Below, in pieces: positions 15,917 through 23,735 of a DNA stretch of 64,000 bases. The stretch comes from Micromonospora cathayae (GTDB lineage: Bacteria; Actinomycetota; Actinomycetes; Mycobacteriales; Micromonosporaceae). Numbering within the stretch: the stretch's first letter is position 1; every line of letters starts with the position of its first letter. The notes under the pieces are model-generated. The model was not told the DNA's origin and searched no databases. It was given only the letters and a program-made list of their open reading frames with translations. Position numbers and translations under genes: made by a program. Location: positions 1,116,001-1,180,000 of the forward strand of contig NZ_CP118615.1 of NCBI RefSeq assembly GCF_028993575.1, written 5' to 3'.

Positions 15917-18379
15917 TCAGAGGATGCCGCTCAGGTGGTCCAGAACCGGCGTCGGGCGTAGTGCCACCGGGTTGCGGTCGGACCGGCCGCCGTGTCCGAT
16001 GCCCGCGCGGACCAGCTCCGGCAGGTCGTCCCGACCGACGCCGTAGTCCCGCAGCCGGGTCGGCCAGCCGTTGGCGCGCAGGGTGCCGGTCAGCAGCGAC
16101 GGGAACTCGTCCGGAGCGCAGTCCAGCCCGGCCGTGGCGGCCAGGACCCGGCTGCGCTGCGCGGGCTCGGCGTGGGTCAGGTTGTACCCGTGGAGCCAGC
16201 TCAGGTTGAGCGCGCACGCCACCCCGTGCGGGACGCCGAAGCGGGCGGTCAACCGGTAGGCGAACCCGTGCGCGGCCGTGGTCCGGGTGAGGTCGATGGC
16301 CTGACCGGCGTGGATCGCACCCCGGGCCAGGTCGGCGCGTTCGCCGGGGGCCAGGTGTTCGATCCGGCGGCCGGCCAGCGCACCCAGCAGCCGCGTCGCG
16401 GCCACCGAGTACGCCTGGGACCGCCTGGTGGCGACGATGCTGAAGGACGACTCCACCGCGTGGCAGACCGCGTCCAGGTAGCTGCTGCTCGCCACCGGCA
16501 CCGGGCAGGTGGCGGTCAGCGTGGGGTCGACGATCGCCCGGTCGGCCCGGACGTCGGGGTGGTCCAGGGACCGCTTCTCCAGCCCGACGAAGAGGGTCGC
16601 GAAGCGGGTGACCTCGCTGCCGGAGCCGGCCGTCGTGGGCACCAGGATCAACGGCGGCAGCCGGGTCGGCGTCGGGTCGCCGCCGGCCAGGCAGGCCAGC
16701 GCCGCGGCCCGGTCGGCCGGCAGCAGGCGTACCGCCTTCGCGGTGTCCAGGGCGCTGCCCCCACCGACCCCGATGATCAGGTCGGGTCGTTCGTCGTCGC
16801 GCAGCCGGCAGCCGGCGAGGACGTCGTCGAGTTGCGGGTTGTTGGTGAAGCCGTCGAAGAGGGTGACCTGCCAGGGCGCCAGCAGCACGTCCAGTCCGGT
16901 GTCCCGGTAGCCGCGACGGCTGCCCACGACCAGGATCCGCCGGGGTCCGATCGCGGTGATCTCGGTGACCAGCCGGCTCAGGCTGCCCGCGCCGAACACC
17001 ACCCGCTCACCGGAGTCCACCACGTCGATCTCGCCGCCGACCTCGCCGTCAATCTCGCCGCCGACCTCGCCGCCGGGCGGACCGCCGTCGGCCGGACCGG
17101 CACCGACGGTGGGCCCGGCGACGGTCGTCACCGCCCGGTCGGCGTCGGCCCGGGAGGTGGTACCGGTCGTGGGTCCGGCACCGGTCGTGGGTCCGGCGTC
17201 GGCCCGGGGGGCGGTACCGGCCGTCGGTCCGCCGCCGGCGGTCGGGGCGACGCCGGCCCCGGGGGCGGTACCGGCCGGTGCGGTCGCCGTCGCGCGGACC
17301 GCGGCGCTCAACCGGCGGTAGATGTCGGGTGCGCTCAGGGCACTCGTGGCCCGGGGCGGAGCCGCGCCCGGGTCGGCGGTGACGGGCACCACCACCAGGT
17401 GCGGCCCGGACCGGGTGAAGGCCGCGTCGAGGGCCGACGCGACCGCCGCCGGGGTGGCCGCATGGTGGACCGAGCGGTATCCGGCCGCCCGGCCGACCGC
17501 CACCAGGTCGGTGGCGTGCGACGTGCTGGGCTGACCACCCGTGGAGTCGTAGGACTGGTTGTCCAGCACGACGTGCACCAGGTTGGGCGGGGTCAGCGCG
17601 CCGATGGTGGACATCGTCCCCAGGTGCATCAGGGCGGCCCCGTCGCCGTCGAGCACCACCACCGGGCCGGGTTGGGCCAGCGCCAACCCGAGGCCGAACG
17701 CGCTGGCGTGCCCCATCGACCCCTGCATGTAGAAGTTCGTGGGCGCGTCGGCGAGCGCGAAGAGGCTCCGGGAGGTGTATCCGGTGGTGGCGACGGTCGG
17801 CACGCCCCGGAGCCGGGGCAGCATCGCGGCCAGCGCCTCCGTCCGGGACATCCCGGGCCGGGTCCCGCCGCGCGCCGTGCCCGCCCCGTCGATGCTGCCC
17901 TTCGGCACCAGCACGAAAGCGGACGATCCCCGGTCGAGGTGGCGGACCGCGCTGGCGGTCACCTCGTCGAGCGACCCGACCGACGGCCGGAGGGTCCAGT
18001 GCGGTACGCCCAGCGTGTCGAGCAGCCGGTGGGTGGTGCGCCCCATGACCTGGTGCTGCGGCTCGTCCCGCCCCGGGTCGGGCCAGCCGCGCAGGCTCAG
18101 GAACACGAGCAGGGGCACCTCGTACGGGGCCTGGAGGGAGGTCAACGGGTTGATCAGGTTGCCGAGTCCGGAGTTCTGCGCGAACACCGCCACCCGTACG
18201 CCGGCTGCGGCGGCACCGCAGGCGATGGCCGCCGCCGCGCCCTCGTTGGCCGCCGCGACGTACCGGCCGGCCGCGGTCATCCGCCCGATCGGACCGGCCA
18301 GGTAGGAGCAGGGGACACCCACCCCGAGCCCGACCCCGTGCCGGTCGAGGACGGCGCAGAACTCGTCGGCCCCGATCAC
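15917..18379 (-). CDS. phosphonopyruvate decarboxylase - Fe-type alcohol dehydrogenase fusion (Fom2-FomC)
   Basis: 820 aa. Residues 1-360 are a ThDP-dependent phosphonopyruvate decarboxylase: ANEGAAAAIACG with catalytic Glu, and the ThDP motif GDGAALMHLGTMSTIG ending in LDNQSYDSTGGQ. A linker of about 90 residues rich in Gly/Ala/Thr/Pro (363-454) follows. Residues 455-820 are an iron-type group III alcohol dehydrogenase (GVGGGSALDTAKA, TTAGSGSEVT, DAVCHAVES, GVPHGVACAL metal ligands). Together they would turn phosphonopyruvate into phosphonoacetaldehyde and then 2-hydroxyethylphosphonate without releasing the aldehyde far. The GTG overlaps the pepM stop (GTGA). No frameshift is seen, so the fusion looks functional. 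Confidence 0.9.
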   Translation of the reverse strand: MIGADEFCAVLDRHGVGLGVGVPCSYLAGPIGRMTAAGRYVAAANEGAAAAIACGAAAAGVRVAVFAQNSGLGNLINPLTSLQAPYEVPLLVFLSLRGWPDPGRDEPQHQVMGRTTHRLLDTLGVPHWTLRPSVGSLDEVTASAVRHLDRGSSAFVLVPKGSIDGAGTARGGTRPGMSRTEALAAMLPRLRGVPTVATTGYTSRSLFALADAPTNFYMQGSMGHASAFGLGLALAQPGPVVVLDGDGAALMHLGTMSTIGALTPPNLVHVVLDNQSYDSTGGQPSTSHATDLVAVGRAAGYRSVHHAATPAAVASALDAAFTRSGPHLVVVPVTADPGAAPPRATSALSAPDIYRRLSAAVRATATAPAGTAPGAGVAPTAGGGPTAGTAPRADAGPTTGAGPTTGTTSRADADRAVTTVAGPTVGAGPADGGPPGGEVGGEIDGEVGGEIDVVDSGERVVFGAGSLSRLVTEITAIGPRRILVVGSRRGYRDTGLDVLLAPWQVTLFDGFTNNPQLDDVLAGCRLRDDERPDLIIGVGGGSALDTAKAVRLLPADRAAALACLAGGDPTPTRLPPLILVPTTAGSGSEVTRFATLFVGLEKRSLDHPDVRADRAIVDPTLTATCPVPVASSSYLDAVCHAVESSFSIVATRRSQAYSVAATRLLGALAGRRIEHLAPGERADLARGAIHAGQAIDLTRTTAAHGFAYRLTARFGVPHGVACALNLSWLHGYNLTHAEPAQRSRVLAATAGLDCAPDEFPSLLTGTLRANGWPTRLRDYGVGRDDLPELVRAGIGHGGRSDRNPVALRPTPVLDHLSGIL
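17030..17290. repeat. minisatellite-like repeats in the PPD-dehydrogenase linker
   Basis: Degenerate short tandem units (for example ctcgccgccgacctcgcc and ggtcgtgggtccggcacc) encode the long low-complexity linker of the fusion protein. This looks like a slippage-expanded joint between two once separate genes. Confidence 0.7.
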
Positions 18380-19263
18380 GGTTGGAGCCTCTGCCACTCG
18401 TCCAGCCGCTGCAGGGCGAAGATCTCCGACACGCTCGCGATCCGGTCCTCCAGGCCGGTCGTCTGGCCGGCGGCGAGGATCTCGGCGTAGGTCGCACGCA
18501 GCGACGAGATCATCGTCCGCAGGCCGTGGTTGGCGTAGATGATGACCGAGGCACCGAGCTTGTACGCGTCCTCGGCGTCCCACGCGTGGTAGGTGGTCGG
18601 GACGATCACCACCGGCAGGTCCACGTCCCACCGGCCGAGGAACTCCACGATCTGGTCGTTCGTCGGCTTCTTGGAGTGCACGAGGACGGCGTCCGCGCCC
18701 GCGTCGGCGTACGCCCGGCAGCGGCGCAACGCCTCGTCCACCGTGCCTCCGGCGATCAGCGCCTCGGTACGGGCGATCAGGAACATGTCCGACCGCTGCT
18801 GGGACTTCGCCACCGCGATCTTCCCGGCGAACTCCCTGGTGCTGAGCAGGGAGTGGTCGGTCCCGGCGAAGCTGTTCATCTTCGGGTACGTCTTGTCCTC
18901 GACGCAGACGGCGGTGATGCCCGCGTCCTCGTACTCCATGATCATGTGCGCGACGTTGAGGTTGTTGCCGAAGCCGGTGTCGCAGTCCGCGACGACCGGG
19001 ACGCGCAACGCCTTCTGCATGTCCGCGGCGGCCCGTAGGTACTCGGACATGCCGAGGATGCTCGCGTCCGGCAGGCAGCGCATCGCCGAGATCTCCAGGC
19101 TGGACGCCCAGACGGCGTTGAAGCCCGCCTGCTCGGCCAGCACCCCGGCGAGCGCGCTGTTGGCGCCGGCGACGCGGACGAGACCCTCGCCCGACATGAC
19201 GGTACGAAAGGGTATGGCGTTCAGCCGTAGCACGACTCCCCCGTTGATCTTGAAAGCAACCAT
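18376..19263 (-). CDS. pepM: phosphoenolpyruvate mutase (PepM)
   Basis: 295 aa isocitrate-lyase-fold enzyme that converts phosphoenolpyruvate to phosphonopyruvate, the entry step to C-P compounds. The signature EDKxxxxxNS is present as EDKTYPKMNS (122-131), with VVADCDTGFG for the metal site and ARTEAL further on. It is not fused to a cytidylyltransferase, unlike Streptomyces Fom1. It leads the leftward phosphonate operon, and its stop overlaps the decarboxylase start. I kept the ATG at 19263; an in-frame GTG at about 19233 lacks a well-spaced ribosome site. Confidence 0.95.
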   Translation of the reverse strand: MVAFKINGGVVLRLNAIPFRTVMSGEGLVRVAGANSALAGVLAEQAGFNAVWASSLEISAMRCLPDASILGMSEYLRAAADMQKALRVPVVADCDTGFGNNLNVAHMIMEYEDAGITAVCVEDKTYPKMNSFAGTDHSLLSTREFAGKIAVAKSQQRSDMFLIARTEALIAGGTVDEALRRCRAYADAGADAVLVHSKKPTNDQIVEFLGRWDVDLPVVIVPTTYHAWDAEDAYKLGASVIIYANHGLRTMISSLRATYAEILAAGQTTGLEDRIASVSEIFALQRLDEWQRLQP

Positions 19264-19436
19264 GGCCCGGTCGCCAGCCAGACCGCTGCCGGCAACTGAT
19301 GGTCAACATCGGCGGCGGACGCTGCGCGGGCAGAACTGCCCACATTGGCCGCGATGTGTCGTCGGTCGATCTTCGACAACCTTTCCGCCTCGCCGATAGT
19401 GACACGATCGGGGAGCGTCCGTCTACCCTCCGACAC

Positions 19437-19449
19437 TCCAATCATTGGA
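19437..19449. promoter_or_regulatory. 13-bp palindrome, candidate operator
   Basis: TCCAATCATTGGA is a perfect palindrome around one central base, about 175 bases upstream of pepM in the divergent region. It may bind a dimeric regulator; no regulator gene is adjacent. Confidence 0.35.
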
Positions 19450-19921
19450 CCGACAATGACGGACGCCCGCCCCCGGCATGCGGTTGACGTCCGTTTGGTA
19501 GGGCTCTGTCGAGGGTTGGCGGCAACCGCCCGGCCCGGCGTCGTCTGCGGGGAGAAGGTGACGGTCGACTGAGCCCCGGAAATCACTTCCGCACGGTGCC
19601 GACAATGTCGCCGAATCCGTTTTCCGAATACCGTCCGACGCCCATGTCCGTCCGCTCCACCGACGGCGTCGACGGCCGCACCGCGACTGTCGGTGGCGTT
19701 CCACCGGCCGGCAGCCGGAATGACCGGCCGGTCGGGGCGCGCGGGACCCGGCGGGAATCACCGGCCACAGCGCCCCGGGGCGACTACGGCTGCCGGGCGA
19801 CCGCCGTAGCGGAAACGCCATCCCCGGCTGGCGGGAAATGCCGCCGGAGAACCGCCGCCGAGCGGCCCGCACGGGTGGAAGGAAAACGAATCATCAGACC
19901 ACCCACAAAGCCCTGAGATTT

Positions 19922-19940
19922 GCGGAGAATGCATCTCCGC
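19922..19940. promoter_or_regulatory. inverted repeat upstream of the dioxygenase gene
   Basis: GCGGAGA and TCTCCGC separated by five bases, in the AT-richest part of the divergent region. It could be an operator or a short mRNA hairpin. Confidence 0.35.
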
Positions 19941-20096
19941 TAACGACCGGGAAGCCGAGTCCGATCTACGACAGCAATGACGCATTCCTACTGACCGATG
20001 GTTGACACGGTGGCTAGTCTGGGCTTGGGTGTCGGGGGACAGACGCCCGAGGCGATCGCCACGCGGGCGATGACTCCGCTGTTAGCGAGGTACCTT

Positions 20097-20921
20097 GTGG
20101 AAACCACACAGCAGGTTCTGGACGGCGTCCGTGCGATCACGGACGACGAGGTCAAGCATTTCCAGACGAACGGGTGGGTCAAATTAGAGGGGCTGCTCGA
20201 CCTGTCGATCGTCGAGAAGCTGCTGGAACGGGCCAAGGCCAAGATGGGGGCCGAGGAGCCGCAGACCCGCAGCACGGACCGGCCCGACGAGCTGCGCCCC
20301 AACGACTTCAAGTGGTACGAGCGGTGGGACGGCTGCTCGCACCAGGACTCCTGGATCCGGAACTTCACCCACGCCACGCCGATCGCGACGGTCGCGTCGC
20401 GGCTGATGGGGGGCAGTCCGGTCCGCTTCTACTACGACCACGTCTTCGTCAAGATCCCGGTGGCCGTCGCCGGCACCGAGACGCCCTGGCACCAGGACCT
20501 GCCGCACCACCCGCTGGACCGGCAGGGCGCGCTGACCATGTGGATGCCGCTGGTGGACTGCCCACCGGAGAAGGGCACCATGCGGTTCCTCAACGGCTCG
20601 CACCGGACCGGGCTGCTCGGCCGCTACCTGAACCGGGGCGACGGCGTCAACCTGCTCGACGAGCACCCGGAGATGGCGGACCGCTTCGAGCTCTCGCCGC
20701 CGCTGCACCTCAAGCCGGGTGACGCCACCGTCCACGATCTCGGGGTGATCCACTACGCGCCGCCGAACACGACGGACACGCCGCGGTGGGTGTACACGTT
20801 GCAGTGGTTGCCGCCGCACGCCCGCTACACCGGGGCGCCCAACCACCGCACCGACGGGCACGGCCTCGAGATCGACCGGCCCCTGGACCACCCCCGGTTC
20901 CCGATCATCCCGACCCCCTGA
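20097..20921 (+). CDS. PhyH-type Fe(II)/2-oxoglutarate dioxygenase
   Basis: 274 aa from the GTG at 20097 (GAGG seven bases before); an upstream ATG at 19998 would add 33 residues with no ribosome site. The phytanoyl-CoA dioxygenase fold is shown by the metal pair WHQD, a distal His in HYAPPN, and Arg in TPRWVYTLQW for 2-oxoglutarate. Such enzymes hydroxylate or otherwise oxidise small metabolites. It lies between the phosphonate operon and the peptide/NDK-like region, transcribed away from pepM, so either pathway could use it. It could for example hydroxylate an amino-acid or phosphonate intermediate; no substrate can be read from sequence. Confidence 0.85.
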   Translation: METTQQVLDGVRAITDDEVKHFQTNGWVKLEGLLDLSIVEKLLERAKAKMGAEEPQTRSTDRPDELRPNDFKWYERWDGCSHQDSWIRNFTHATPIATVASRLMGGSPVRFYYDHVFVKIPVAVAGTETPWHQDLPHHPLDRQGALTMWMPLVDCPPEKGTMRFLNGSHRTGLLGRYLNRGDGVNLLDEHPEMADRFELSPPLHLKPGDATVHDLGVIHYAPPNTTDTPRWVYTLQWLPPHARYTGAPNHRTDGHGLEIDRPLDHPRFPIIPTP

Positions 20922-20926
20922 CGGGT

Positions 20927-20951
20927 GCCGCCGGAGACCTCGTCCGGCGGC
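20927..20951. terminator. hairpin terminator between convergent genes
   Basis: GCCGCCGGA, seven-base loop, TCCGGCGGC, located six bases after the dioxygenase stop and before the stop of the convergent NDK-like gene. There is no U-tract, as is common in high-GC actinomycetes. Confidence 0.55.
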
Positions 20952-20975
20952 TCCGCCGCGAACACCGGTCGTCGT

Positions 20976-21947
20976 TCAGCGAGCGCGCCCGGCTGCCCGC
21001 GCCTGCCAGTCCCCGCTCGTCGGGGCCGGCATCAGGCCGGTGTGGCCGGGCCGTTCCATGGGCAGCACCTCGGTGGCGACCCGGACGAAGTCCCAGATGT
21101 CCACCCGGGGGTCGCGGTGGTCGATCAGGTGACACAGCTCGGTCCAGGAGAGCTTCCCGGGTGCCTCGGCGGTCGCCCGCAGCCGCTCGGCGGCGTCGCC
21201 GGTGAGCGCGCCGGACGCCCGCAGCCGGTCGAGGGCCCGGGTGAGGTCGAAGTCGGTACCCGGGTACAGCTTCTCGATCCGGTCGATCTCGACCTCGGCG
21301 AGCGCGGGCCGGTCCTCGTCGAAGTTGTCGCGTACCTGCTCCAGCAACCGGCGCCGGGTCTCCCGGTCGAAGAAGATCGCCAGTTCACGTACGGTGTCGG
21401 CGGGCTCGTCGGCGATGTGCACGAAGTTGATCACCCGGTTCGGCGGTTTGAGCACCCCCCGGAGCTGGTCCTGGGTCCACACCTTGTCGGTGGCCGCCCC
21501 CTTCAGTTCCGACAGCCGCATCGTCCCGGGGACGACGCCGTCGTAGCGCAGGTCGCGGAGCATCAGCAGCAGCGACTCGGTCGCGCCGTGCATCACCGAC
21601 GTCAACGCCAACCGGTCGTTGCTGTACGGGTGCCAGTCGTACTGCCAGATGGCCCGCATGGAGTGCCGGTTGTGCCGGAACGGGGCCGCGCCCAGGACGC
21701 TGAACCCCTGCTGGGCGAGGAACGTCATGGTGGGGCGCATCCGCCGGCCGGCCACCCCGTCGGACTTGAAGGCGAACATGGCCACCTCACCGAGGACCCG
21801 GGTCGCGTCGGCGCCCAGGACGGCGACGGCGTCGGCCCAGCAGGCCCGGAAGTAGAGATCCTCGGTGTAGGCCCGGCGTTTCCGGTCGGACGCGGTCAGC
21901 GCGGTCCACTCGTCGTCGCTGGGCATGAAGTCGGTGTCGGCGGGCAT
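20976..21947 (-). CDS. NDK-fold protein A of unknown function
   Basis: 323 aa. Residues about 40-190 follow the nucleoside diphosphate kinase pattern: MFAFKSDG at the place of IKPDG, GATESLLLMLRD at the SGP...LEG strand, PGTMRLSELKG at PGTIRGD, and NRVINFVHIADEP at RNxxHGSDS with a His where the phospho-His lies, then VRELAIFF. A C-terminal helical stretch of about 130 residues has no match I recognise. NDK itself is about 140 aa, so this is a much extended relative. It may transfer phosphate or just bind a nucleotide. The ATG at 21947 has GGAGGAG six bases before. It is second in a two-gene operon with its paralogue. Confidence 0.65.
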   Translation of the reverse strand: MPADTDFMPSDDEWTALTASDRKRRAYTEDLYFRACWADAVAVLGADATRVLGEVAMFAFKSDGVAGRRMRPTMTFLAQQGFSVLGAAPFRHNRHSMRAIWQYDWHPYSNDRLALTSVMHGATESLLLMLRDLRYDGVVPGTMRLSELKGAATDKVWTQDQLRGVLKPPNRVINFVHIADEPADTVRELAIFFDRETRRRLLEQVRDNFDEDRPALAEVEIDRIEKLYPGTDFDLTRALDRLRASGALTGDAAERLRATAEAPGKLSWTELCHLIDHRDPRVDIWDFVRVATEVLPMERPGHTGLMPAPTSGDWQARAAGRAR

Positions 21948-21963
21948 CGGGCACTCCTCCGGG

Positions 21964-22953
21964 TCAGGCACGGGTCGACGACAGACGCTGGTCGGCGTGC
22001 TGCTCCGCCGGCGTCCGCCAGGTCTGCGGGTCGGGGTTGGTGAGGGACTTCGGGTGGCCCGGCTCGTCGCAGGTGACGGCGTAGGAGCCGAGCACGGTCA
22101 GGTCCCAGGTGTCGACCGGGCAGCCGGTCCGGGACAGTTCGCGGACGAAGGCGCGGAACTCCACCGGGTCACCGTCGGCGGCCCGCCGCAGCTCGTCGCG
22201 GAGCGCCGCGACCCGGTCGCGCTCGCCCGGCCGCCCGGCCGCGTGGTCGGCCAGCGCCCGGTCGATCCGGCGTACCGCCGGGGCCAGGTCCAGCGACCTG
22301 GTCGCGTCGGCCGGTTGCGCGATCGCCCGGTCGAGGCGTACCCGGTCCTCCGCGCTGATGACGCCCGAGCCGAGGGCGGTCAGCAGCCGGCGGCGGGCGG
22401 GGGCGTCGAACAGCACTCCCAGCTCCCGGACCAGGTCGGCCGGCTCGTCGGCGAAGTGCACCAGGCTGAACACCCGGTTGGGCTGCTGGAGCAGGCTGCG
22501 CAGGGTTCCGGGGACCTGGGCGGCGAGGCTGGCCGAGCCCTTCAGCGTGCTCAGCCGGACCGTCGCCGGCAGATCGTGATCTGGGTCACTCTTCAGCACG
22601 AGGGTGAGCGCCCGGCCGGACCCGTATGCGAGTTCGTTCACGGTCAGGCGGTCGAGCGTCGCGGACGTCAACTGGTACCGCCACAACTCCCGCCACCGGT
22701 GGCCGGTGAGCGCCAGATCCTCGACGGCCACCACGGAGAACTGGTGGTCCACCAGGAACGAGTGCACGGTTTCCAGCTTCGCCGCGATCAACCCCTCCGG
22801 CTTCATCATCAGAAGGGCACCGTCCCGCAATTTCGCCGGCCATTCCGGGCCGAGAATGTCGACGACGTCCGCGAACGATTCACGAAAGTACGTCTCGCGC
22901 TCGTAGAACTGCGCCTTGAGTGGCATTCGGGTAAGTGCCGGCCAATCCAACAT
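21964..22953 (-). CDS. NDK-fold protein B, paralogue of the downstream gene
   Basis: 329 aa. ALLMMKPEGLIAAKL aligns with the NDK segment TFSIIKPNAV; GSGRALTLVL with SGPIVVSVLEG; PGTLRSLLQQPNR and VHFADEPADLVRELGVLF with the GTLR...HGSDS...REIAYFF part. The His equivalent to the phosphorylated one is kept. Its C-terminal half has DRVRLDRAI and AALRDELRRA helices. Similar length and layout to the next gene (16-base gap) show a tandem duplication followed by divergence. The ATG at 22953 has an AGGAG site. Divergent from the 69-aa peptide gene. Confidence 0.65.
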   Translation of the reverse strand: MLDWPALTRMPLKAQFYERETYFRESFADVVDILGPEWPAKLRDGALLMMKPEGLIAAKLETVHSFLVDHQFSVVAVEDLALTGHRWRELWRYQLTSATLDRLTVNELAYGSGRALTLVLKSDPDHDLPATVRLSTLKGSASLAAQVPGTLRSLLQQPNRVFSLVHFADEPADLVRELGVLFDAPARRRLLTALGSGVISAEDRVRLDRAIAQPADATRSLDLAPAVRRIDRALADHAAGRPGERDRVAALRDELRRAADGDPVEFRAFVRELSRTGCPVDTWDLTVLGSYAVTCDEPGHPKSLTNPDPQTWRTPAEQHADQRLSSTRA

Positions 22954-23224
22954 GGTAATTCCAGACTCCTTCTGCCGAGCGGGGGTGCCACGACCCGGTG
23001 GTAACGCTAGCAGAACCGTGCGTCCGACCCGGGTAACCATTGCTGGCGCACCAATTCCCTCCGGTCGCCCGACCCGCCTCCGGACCACCCCGACGAGGTC
23101 ACAACCCCGCAGCTCCGCGCGGTCAGGCGTGGCGAGGGCGGTGAGCCCGGGGTATCGGGGCCGGCACACCGGGGCCGGATCACCCGAGCCACACCACTGG
23201 CCGATCATCGGACAGGCGTCCGCC

Positions 23225-23273
23225 GATGGTACGAACCATCTGAGACAAGCATTTCCACCAACCATCCGAGACA
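23225..23273. promoter_or_regulatory. operator-like repeats upstream of the peptide gene
   Basis: AACCATCTGAGACA (23234-23247) and AACCATCCGAGACA (23260-23273) are direct repeats 26 bp apart. The first overlaps an inverted repeat GATGGT-ACGA-ACCATC (23225-23240). They lie in the 492-bp gene-free region (22954-23445) between the divergent NDK-like and peptide genes, a plausible site for a pathway regulator. I see no other gene in this stretch. Confidence 0.4.
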
Positions 23274-23445
23274 GATTCGTCAGGCTTTTCGGTCGTGCCC
23301 GGGAAACTGCCTTCCGACCTGCGGATCCGCGTGGCCCGAAGGCCGGAAGACTGATCTTGCGGACGACACCGGTCTTGACACCAAGAATCGACATCGGCAA
23401 ACCTGGCGCAGCGGGAAAGGATCCCGCAGAGAGAGGAGGGGTTCG

Positions 23446-23655
23446 ATGCGCGAAGCAGTGAGCACCGCTGTCCAGAGCACGAACTTCGGGCTGAAGAACG
23501 AGCACGTGGCCCTCATCCCGGCCGGCAGCGTCGAGGCCGCCGTCATCGGCGTCCGCGAGCTGGAGGCCATGCGGACGACCGCCTCGTTCGTTCCGGCGTC
23601 GAAGCACGGGCTCGAGGTCATCACCGGCGCCAGCTGCGAGACCGGCGCTCAGTGA
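23446..23655 (+). CDS. 69-aa peptide, candidate precursor or carrier peptide
   Basis: Begins MREAVSTAVQ and ends ITGASCETGAQ. It has one Cys (residue 64), no signal peptide or membrane segment, and a mixed helical centre with AAVIGVRELEAM. A very strong GAGGAGGGG ribosome site precedes the ATG. A terminator-like hairpin follows the stop before a PP-loop ATPase gene, the arrangement typical of ribosomal peptide precursors that must be made in excess over their enzymes. I recognise no family: it lacks the EDWGE tail of LysW carriers and lanthipeptide- or lasso-type leaders. A modified C-terminal segment (SCETGAQ) is possible but unproven. Confidence 0.6.
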   Translation: MREAVSTAVQSTNFGLKNEHVALIPAGSVEAAVIGVRELEAMRTTASFVPASKHGLEVITGASCETGAQ

Positions 23656-23662
23656 TCCCTCG

Positions 23663-23694
23663 GGGTGGGCCGTCCCGTCCGGGGCGGCCCACCC
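23663..23694 (+). terminator. hairpin between peptide gene and PP-loop gene
   Basis: GGGTGGGCCG pairs with CGGCCCACCC across a 12-base loop that can itself pair (CCC/GGG), followed by tctcattcc. It starts eight bases after the peptide stop. A partial terminator here would let the peptide be transcribed more than the downstream genes. Confidence 0.6.
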
Positions 23695-23735
23695 TCTCAT
23701 TCCACCCCCGGAGATCGACGAGACAGGTTGTGCCG

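Larger units (their letters stand above)
19264..20096. other. divergent intergenic control region between pepM and the PhyH gene
   Basis: No gene is supported here: the open frames have no ribosome sites or recognisable products. It must carry promoters for the phosphonate operon (leftward) and the dioxygenase (rightward). A TTGACA at 20002-20007 is a possible -35 for the dioxygenase but no convincing -10 follows. Two palindromes are listed separately. Confidence 0.5.

Noticed and set aside
19423..19916. Open frames on both strands in the pepM/dioxygenase intergenic region
   Set aside because: No ribosome site, no motif, and they overlap each other; judged non-coding control region.
23446..23655. 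69-aa peptide as a LysW-type amino-group carrier protein
   Set aside because: It lacks the zinc-finger cysteines and the acidic EDWGE-type C-terminus of that family.
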